From Lachnospiraceae bacterium (lineage in GTDB: Bacteria > Bacillota_A > Clostridia > Lachnospirales > Lachnospiraceae), in the NCBI GenBank assembly GCA_017553665.1, contig JAFZKM010000193.1, positions 1-5,079 on the forward strand: a DNA stretch of 5,079 bases. The letters are read 5' to 3'. The notes beneath the pieces were generated by a model that was not told where the DNA came from, made no database searches, and saw only the letters and a list, made by a program, of their open reading frames with translations. Positions 1 to 3,760 of the stretch are shown here, in pieces; positions within the stretch are counted from its first letter, which is position 1; each line of letters opens with the position of its first letter. The position numbers and the translations under genes are program-made.

Positions 1-34
1 AAAGGACGCGCTGCTTCCGGCGGGAAGCGAATGA
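1..34 (+). CDS. possible 3' end of an upstream gene (fragment)
   Basis: In the frame that starts at base 2, the codons read KDALLPAGSE and then stop at TGA (32-34). This could be the C-terminus of an upstream gene on the same strand. The TGA would overlap an ATG at 31 (ATGA), an arrangement common in operons, and the hydantoinase start at 55 would lie 20 bases downstream. Only ten codons are visible. The other two + frames stay open through this stretch, so the reading frame cannot be proved and no function can be assigned. Confidence 0.3.
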   Translation, partial: KDALLPAGSE

Positions 35-42
35 TCATACAT

Positions 43-47
43 GGGGG
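43..47 (+). promoter_or_regulatory. ribosome binding site deciding the hydantoinase start
   Basis: A GGGGG run can pair with the CCUCC anti-Shine-Dalgarno core, with one G-U wobble, and sits 7 bases before the ATG at 55. It favours ATG 55 over the in-frame ATG at 31. The upstream ATG has only a poorly spaced GGGAAG in front of it and would add eight residues that do not fit the family's usual N-terminus. Confidence 0.55.
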
Positions 48-54
48 TGGGTTT

Positions 55-1428
55 ATGGAGATACTTATCAAAAACGGAAAAGTGATCAATGCGGGAGGCT
101 CCTATAAAGGCGACGTGCTCGTACGAAACGGTAAGATAGCAGCCATCGGGAAGGGCCTCGATGGTAAGACCGCTTCGAAGACCATAGACGCGAGCGGACT
201 TTACGTGCTTCCCGGCGCGATCGACGCCCACACGCATCTTGAGATGGCGATGGGAAAGACCTTCAGCGCCGACGGATATGAGTCGGGAACGAGAGCCGCT
301 GCCTGCGGCGGGACCACGACGGTATTTGACTATACCCTTCAGGAGAAGGGCAAGCCGATGCTCGAAGAGATCGCGGACAGGAACCGCCTTGCGGAGCCCG
401 CGGCGTGCGTGGACTACGCGTTCCACGGCGGCATCAGCGAGGTGAACGAAGCCCGTCTGAATGAAGTCGCGGAAATGGCAAAGCAGGGATTCCCCAGCAT
501 CAAGGCATATATGACATACGCTTTCGGGCTGGATGATAAGGCGCTTTTCGAGCTTTTGCAGAGAGCCGCGAAGGAGAAGGTGCTGATCACGGTCCACGCG
601 GAAAGCCACGGCATCGTTGAGGCGAACCGTGAGGAGTTTAAGAAAGAGGGCCTCACCGATGTCTGGTATCATTACCTTTCCCGTCCCGAGATCGCCGAGG
701 AGGAAGCGGATATCCGCGCCGTAACGCTTGCCCGCGCGGCAGGCGCTCCGATCTACATCGTGCATCTCGGAAACGAAGCCGGAGCGAGATATATCGCGAA
801 GGCGCGCGCGGAAGGCATACCGGTATATGCCGAAACCTGTCCTCACTACCTTGCGTTTACCAATGAAGTATTCAAGCGCCCTGACGGCATCAGGTTCATC
901 TGCTCGCCTCCGATGAAGGGCAAGGAGAGCCAGATAGCGCTCTGGGAGGGCGTAAGCCGCGGAGTCATCGATACGATAGCCACGGATCATTGCCCCGCGC
1001 AGACCTTCGAGAAGGACTGGGGCAAAAAGGACTTCACTCTGGCACCCTGCGGCGTGATGGGCATCGAGAACATGTACCCTTACATGCTGAACGCGGCGAA
1101 CAAGGGCATGATCTCATTTGAACGCGCCGTTGCGCTCTGCTCGTACAATGTCGCGAAGATCTTCGGATGCGATACGAAGGGCGCGATAGAGCCCGGACTG
1201 GACGCCGATATCGTGCTGTATGACCCCAAAAAGGAGTTTACGATTACGGTTGACAAAATGCATTCGAACATTGATTATACTATATATGAGGGCATGAAGC
1301 TCAAGGGTTATCCGGTGCTCACGATGTCACGCGGAACCGTTGTTTACGAGGACGGTGAGTTCAAGGGCGAGGCCGGTTACGGAAAGCTTCTGCGGCGCAA
1401 AGTATCATGCGCTTACGATAAATATTAA
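55..1428 (+). CDS. hydA: dihydropyrimidinase / D-hydantoinase (cyclic amidohydrolase)
   Basis: A cytoplasmic metal-dependent amidohydrolase that opens the ring of 5,6-dihydropyrimidines or 5-substituted hydantoins to N-carbamoyl amino acids, as in reductive pyrimidine breakdown. At 457 aa it has the usual family length. Visible in order: small N-terminal beta segment (LIKNGKV, 4-10); metal motif DAHTH with H59 and H61; bridging, normally carboxylated lysine K150 in SIKAYMTY, with Y155 matching the catalytic tyrosine of D-hydantoinases; H181 (VHAES); H237 (YIVHL); ETCPHYL (260-266); SPPMKGKE (284-291); metal/catalytic D311 in ATDHCP. The binuclear site is therefore intact, and the C-terminal beta segment ends in KLLRRK as in E. 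coli HyuA. The substrate-loop motif usually written PNGxPGIE reads PCGVMGIE (331-338), so Cys332 replaces the common Asn and the preferred substrate is uncertain. ATG 55 was chosen for its ribosome site and family alignment. The unknown gene at 1451 follows after 22 bases. The family call is firm; dihydropyrimidine versus hydantoin or another cyclic amide is open. Confidence 0.93.
   Translation: MEILIKNGKVINAGGSYKGDVLVRNGKIAAIGKGLDGKTASKTIDASGLYVLPGAIDAHTHLEMAMGKTFSADGYESGTRAAACGGTTTVFDYTLQEKGKPMLEEIADRNRLAEPAACVDYAFHGGISEVNEARLNEVAEMAKQGFPSIKAYMTYAFGLDDKALFELLQRAAKEKVLITVHAESHGIVEANREEFKKEGLTDVWYHYLSRPEIAEEEADIRAVTLARAAGAPIYIVHLGNEAGARYIAKARAEGIPVYAETCPHYLAFTNEVFKRPDGIRFICSPPMKGKESQIALWEGVSRGVIDTIATDHCPAQTFEKDWGKKDFTLAPCGVMGIENMYPYMLNAANKGMISFERAVALCSYNVAKIFGCDTKGAIEPGLDADIVLYDPKKEFTITVDKMHSNIDYTIYEGMKLKGYPVLTMSRGTVVYEDGEFKGEAGYGKLLRRKVSCAYDKY
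1250..1281 (+). promoter_or_regulatory. candidate internal promoter within the 3' part of hydA
   Basis: A perfect TTGACA (1250-1255) lies in an AT-rich patch of an otherwise GC-rich gene. GATTAT (1273-1278, 4/6 match) follows at 17-base spacing, and the better TATACT (1276-1281, 5/6) at a long 20-base spacing. A start near 1286-1290 would give a leader of about 160 bases before the unknown gene at 1451. The patch also encodes ordinary hydantoinase residues, so chance is a real alternative. Confidence 0.25.
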
Positions 1429-1433
1429 GTTTC

Positions 1434-1440
1434 AGGAGGA
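1434..1440 (+). promoter_or_regulatory. strong ribosome binding site of the 1451 gene
   Basis: AGGAGGA lies 10 bases before ATG 1451. It settles the start, because the same frame stays open back to an ATG at 1340 that lies inside hydA and has no such site. Confidence 0.8.
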
Positions 1441-1450
1441 AGATGCGGAT

Positions 1451-2122
1451 ATGAGTATTTTTGACGTCTTGAAAAGGGCTGCGAAGAACGGTGTTTCAAA
1501 CGCCATCAGCAGTTCTGTCAGCAACGCGAAGGGGAATGTCGCTTCATCGATCAATCATGCGGTGAACGATCTTACCGACAAGGCTAAGGACGGCATCAAG
1601 AAGGCAGTTAACAATAAGACCAAGAAGTTCAAGTTTGAAAAGCTTCCCGAGACTCTCGAAGAGCTGAAGGCGCTTCCCGAGGCGAAGCTCACCGATTATT
1701 TCGCGACGGCCGCGCTCGCTGTCATCGCTCTTGATGTATGTTCGACCAATTTCGAAGAGGGCGAGAAGATGCTCGATTTCCTGAACGGTCCCAATACCTT
1801 CTCCGAGAGCGACAGGCAGTTCATCAAGGGACAGTTCTCCGAAGGCCGCAATTACATCGCGCGTTCGTACTTTGAGGGAGCCACTCCCGAGAATAACTAC
1901 ACGCCTTCCGTTCCTTACAAGATCGAGGTTACCGAGAGTACCTACAGCAAGGAGAATTACGACGAGGGATACATCACACTTTATCTTGAGTCGGGCGGAG
2001 CGGACGGATTAAGACCGATCTTCCTTCGCACGAAGAAGTCGACGGGAGAGTGGTTCGTTAACGATTATAAGGGTGTGCTCGTAAGCATCAGAAAATCAAA
2101 AGATCAGGATGAATGGGCATAA
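1451..2122 (+). CDS. protein of unknown function, resembles DUF6935
   Basis: A 223-residue soluble protein with no signal peptide and no clear membrane span. I recognise the core (about 65-223) as similar to the clostridial DUF6935 family by the wording LPETLEELKALPEAKLTD, the alanine-rich ATAALAVIALDV helix, RSYFEGATPENNYTP (138-152), the SGGADGLRP turn (181-189), STGEWFV (197-203) and an ending rich in DEWA. The function of that family is not known to me. The N-terminal 55 residues form a separate low-complexity Ser/Asn/Lys/Ala segment. In it, V15, I19, V23, A26, V30, I34, V38, L41, A45, I49 and V53 repeat every 3 or 4 positions, predicting one long amphipathic helix; a lysine-rich linker (50-64) leads to the core. 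The gene begins 22 bases after hydA with its own strong ribosome site, so it is probably co-transcribed, though an internal promoter in hydA is possible. Similar proteins occur in varied contexts as far as I recall, so the hydA neighbourhood is weak evidence for a role. Confidence 0.85.
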   Translation: MSIFDVLKRAAKNGVSNAISSSVSNAKGNVASSINHAVNDLTDKAKDGIKKAVNNKTKKFKFEKLPETLEELKALPEAKLTDYFATAALAVIALDVCSTNFEEGEKMLDFLNGPNTFSESDRQFIKGQFSEGRNYIARSYFEGATPENNYTPSVPYKIEVTESTYSKENYDEGYITLYLESGGADGLRPIFLRTKKSTGEWFVNDYKGVLVSIRKSKDQDEWA

Positions 2123-2130
2123 AACTGTAT

Positions 2131-2156
2131 GGGGATGACGCGTAAGCGGCATCCCC
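2131..2156 (+). other. GC-rich RNA hairpin between the unknown gene and the transporter
   Basis: GGGGATG (2131-2137) pairs perfectly with CATCCCC (2150-2156). After an A/G mismatch, CGC (2139-2141) pairs with GCG (2146-2148), closing a GTAA loop of the stable GNRA type. The hairpin begins 9 bases after the 1451 gene's stop. No T-run follows (GTCGTGTGCC), so it is not a canonical intrinsic terminator. It could be a weak terminator, a 3'-end stabiliser or a processing site that sets the expression of the transporter relative to the upstream genes. Confidence 0.55.
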
Positions 2157-2176
2157 GTCGTGTGCCTTAAAGGAAT

Positions 2177-3034
2177 ATGATTTGGATAGTTTTAGTGCTG
2201 ATATACGGCATCAGCAAGGGCCTGCGCGAGGTCTTCAAGAAAAAAGCGCTTGAGACCTCCACGACTATAGAGGTCCTGTTTTTATATACTTTTATCTCTT
2301 TTCTTCTGGTATCGGTCGAGATACGGAACGCTTTCGGAGTACCTGCCGGAACGCTCGGTCTGATCGCGGTCAAGTCGCTGATCATCTTCATTGCGTGGAT
2401 CGCGGGCTTTACTGCCGTGAAGAATATGCCGGTCGGAGTGTACGGACTCCTCGACCAGATGCGCCTTATCTTCGCGATGCTGCTCGGAGTGCTGGTGCTC
2501 CATGAGCATATGGGGCCCGGACAGATCATCGGCCTGGTGCTCGTGCTCGCGGGACTCCTGCTGCTCAGATTATGGAACTCAAAGAAGGACGAAGAGAAGA
2601 AGACTTCGGCAAAATATGTGATATTTGTCGTGATCTCATGCTTCTTCAACGCGCTTTCCGGGATGCTCGACAAGATACTCATGTCGGGAGACGATCTGAC
2701 GGACGGGCAGCTGCAGTTCTGGTACATGCTCTTCCTGGTGATATACTACCTGCTTTACATAATCGTCAAGAGACCGGGAATACGCTGGAAGGAATCCGTG
2801 AAGAACGGCTGGATATGGGTGCTCGCGATACTGTTCGTGGTGGCCGACAGATGCCTGTTCATCGCGAACGGCTACCCCGAGAGCAAGGTCACCGTCATGA
2901 CTCTTATCAAGCAGAGCAGCTGCATCGTGACGATACTCGGGGGCAGGCTTTTCTTCAAAGAAGAAGGGCTCCTGCGCAAGCTGGTCTGCGCTGCGCTCGT
3001 GTTCGCGGGCATCGTGGCGGCGGCGCTGCTGTGA
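2177..3034 (+). CDS. EamA/DMT-superfamily transporter
   Basis: A 285-residue inner-membrane protein with two repeats of five hydrophobic segments, the layout of EamA-type drug/metabolite transporters. Approximate spans are 2-17, 32-48, 59-81, 87-109, 113-131, 145-165, 178-197, 211-230, 236-256 and 266-285. The first half ends with the family-like pattern LHEHMGPGQIIGLVLVLAG (108-126). The second repeats it as FFKEEGLLRKLVCAALVFAG (259-278), supporting an internal duplication. A charged loop (SKKDEEKK, 135-142) separates the halves. Such proteins export or import small metabolites such as amino acids, nucleosides or sugars; the substrate cannot be read from sequence. ATG 2177 is needed for the first helix, but the AAAGGA upstream (2169-2174) is only 2 bases away, which is poor spacing. 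GTG 2195 would be better placed but would cut into helix 1. The gene follows the 1451 gene by 54 bases containing a hairpin and no promoter I can see. Confidence 0.88.
   Translation: MIWIVLVLIYGISKGLREVFKKKALETSTTIEVLFLYTFISFLLVSVEIRNAFGVPAGTLGLIAVKSLIIFIAWIAGFTAVKNMPVGVYGLLDQMRLIFAMLLGVLVLHEHMGPGQIIGLVLVLAGLLLLRLWNSKKDEEKKTSAKYVIFVVISCFFNALSGMLDKILMSGDDLTDGQLQFWYMLFLVIYYLLYIIVKRPGIRWKESVKNGWIWVLAILFVVADRCLFIANGYPESKVTVMTLIKQSSCIVTILGGRLFFKEEGLLRKLVCAALVFAGIVAAALL
2228..2283 (+). promoter_or_regulatory. attenuator-like alternative pairing near the start of the transporter gene
   Basis: GAGGTC (2228-2233) and GAGGTC (2270-2275) can each pair with the single GACCTC (2254-2259). The downstream pairing makes a 6-bp hairpin with a 10-base loop, followed after three bases by TTTTT (2279-2283) and a T-rich stretch, like an intrinsic terminator. 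The upstream pairing extends through TCAAG/CTTGA (2235-2239/2249-2253) to 11 bp with one bulged T and would prevent the terminator. All of it lies in codons 18-36, so codon choice (GAG GTC twice) may explain the match. Confidence 0.22.
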
Positions 3035-3095
3035 CCGCGCCGGATATTTGCCCGATACTTGCGTTTTGGGCCGGTACGGATTAAACTGAATGCAG

Positions 3096-3101
3096 TAAAG
3101 T
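3096..3101 (+). promoter_or_regulatory. upstream TAAAGT half-site
   Basis: TAAAGT just before the -35 box, inside a GTAAAGT (3095-3101) that recurs exactly at 3145-3151, 50 bases downstream and hence near-integral in helical turns. It may be a second binding site for the regulator encoded next door. Confidence 0.25.
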
Positions 3102-3102
3102 C

Positions 3103-3131
3103 TTGCAAAAATGCGGACGTTGCGATATACT
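3103..3131 (+). promoter_or_regulatory. sigma-A-type promoter of the regulator/synthetase operon
   Basis: TTGCAA (3103-3108, 4/6 to TTGACA), a 17-base spacer and TATACT (3126-3131, 5/6 to TATAAT). Transcription should start near 3138, about 50 bases before ATG 3188. It is the only well-formed promoter in a non-coding gap here and should serve both the regulator and the synthetase. Confidence 0.65.
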
Positions 3132-3133
3132 CT

Positions 3134-3151
3134 ACTTTATTGTGGTAAAGT
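3134..3151. promoter_or_regulatory. candidate operator, ACTTTA-N6-TAAAGT inverted repeat
   Basis: A perfect 6-bp inverted repeat with a 6-base spacer begins 2 bases after the -10 box and covers the expected transcription start. A dimeric repressor here would block the promoter. Because the start near 3138 would remove most of the left arm from the RNA, this is better read as a DNA operator than an RNA hairpin. The obvious candidate binder is the XRE-cupin protein encoded at 3188, acting on its own promoter; this is inference. Confidence 0.4.
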
Positions 3152-3173
3152 GAAAAATCGTTTCTTAGAAAAA

Positions 3174-3179
3174 GAGGAG
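3174..3179 (+). promoter_or_regulatory. ribosome binding site of the regulator gene
   Basis: GAGGAG lies 8 bases before ATG 3188, ideal spacing that fixes the start of the regulator. Confidence 0.75.
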
Positions 3180-3187
3180 ATTTTCAT

Positions 3188-3739
3188 ATGGTTGATGAGA
3201 TCAGGGAAATAGCGGAAAGAATAGCGGGTCTGCGTGACGCGTGCGGTTATACTCAGGATGAATTTGCGGCAATGCTCGGCATTGACCCCGATACCTACAA
3301 AGAGTATGAGGCGTCGGGAAAGAACATCCCGATCAGCGTGATCTATGAGATCTCGCGCAAGTGCAACGTGGATTTTGCCGAGATCCTGACAGGTGAAGCC
3401 GCAAAGCTCGATACCTATCATGTCGTCCGTAAAGGACAGGGACAGATCATCGAAAGAATACCCGGCTACGTGTTTAAGGACCTGGCGTTCCGGTTCACAA
3501 AGAAGAAGATGCAGCCCCTGCAGGTTACGATCGCACCTTCCGACAAACCCGCCGAGCTCGTCACTCACGGCGGCGAGGAGTTCAATCTCGTGACCGAGGG
3601 CTCGATCATCGTAACGCTCGGCAATAAGGAGATCCTTCTCGAAGAAGGCGACAGCATTTACTTCGATCCGCGCATCCCTCACGGACAGAGGTGCGGTGGG
3701 GATACTCCGGGTACCTTCATCACCTTTATCTGCGAATAA
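3188..3739 (+). CDS. XRE-family helix-turn-helix regulator with C-terminal cupin domain
   Basis: A 183-residue cytoplasmic transcription regulator. Residues about 9-68 form an XRE/Cro-type five-helix domain: IAERIAGLRDACGYTQDEFA gives helix 1 and the start of helix 2, and the DPDTYKEYEASGKN stretch (33-46) gives the recognition helix and following turn. After a linker, about 108-182 form a single cupin barrel: HGGEEFNLVTEG (127-138) is motif 1, with H127 and E131 as possible ligands, and EEGDSIYFDPRIPH (152-165) is motif 2, with H165. The Asn often seen shortly after the motif-2 His is Cys169 here. Members of this architecture usually bind a small effector in the barrel and control adjacent metabolic genes. 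The acyl-CoA synthetase begins 21 bases downstream with no promoter between, so both are probably one operon. An inverted repeat over the promoter suggests autoregulation. Effector and direction of control are unknown; a carboxylic acid or acyl-CoA would fit the neighbour. Confidence 0.9.
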   Translation: MVDEIREIAERIAGLRDACGYTQDEFAAMLGIDPDTYKEYEASGKNIPISVIYEISRKCNVDFAEILTGEAAKLDTYHVVRKGQGQIIERIPGYVFKDLAFRFTKKKMQPLQVTIAPSDKPAELVTHGGEEFNLVTEGSIIVTLGNKEILLEEGDSIYFDPRIPHGQRCGGDTPGTFITFICE

Positions 3740-3760
3740 ATTACAAGGAAGACGACCATT

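Larger units (their letters stand above)
3035..3187. other. intergenic region between transporter and regulator
   Basis: The longest non-coding gap in the window. Its first half (3035-3095) holds only weak inverted repeats, CCGCGCCGG with CCGGTACGG (3035-3043/3071-3079) and GCCC/GGGC (3050-3053/3068-3071), with no T-run after them; I see no convincing terminator for the transporter gene. Its second half holds the promoter, operator-like repeats and ribosome site of the next operon. Confidence 0.6.

Noticed and set aside
13..28. Hairpin GCTTCC-GGCG-GGAAGC near the window start
   Set aside because: A 6-bp perfect stem, but no T-run follows and it probably lies in the last codons of an upstream gene, so I do not call a terminator.
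31..38. ATGATCAT 8-bp palindrome before hydA
   Set aside because: It is too short to distinguish from chance, with no second copy or promoter beside it.
1340..1450. 37-codon upstream extension of the unknown gene into hydA
   Set aside because: AGGAGGA at 1434-1440 points to ATG 1451, and the extension would lie out of frame over the end of hydA with no family similarity.
2167..2727. 186-codon open frame on the minus strand
   Set aside because: It is antisense to the transporter gene. Its Ser/Ile-rich translation is typical of reading hydrophobic codons backwards.
3035..3079. Interrupted inverted repeat after the transporter gene as terminator
   Set aside because: The arms (CCG..CCGG / CCGG..CGG) are split by a mismatch, the loop is 27 bases long and no T-run follows.
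2572..3084. 170-codon open frame on the plus strand
   Set aside because: It overlaps the transporter in another frame, is Arg/Gly-rich without any domain, and has no ribosome site of its own that I could see.
3137..3682. 181-codon open frame on the minus strand
   Set aside because: It is antisense to the XRE-cupin gene and its promoter. The translation shows no family pattern, and the + strand gene has a clear ribosome site and two domains.
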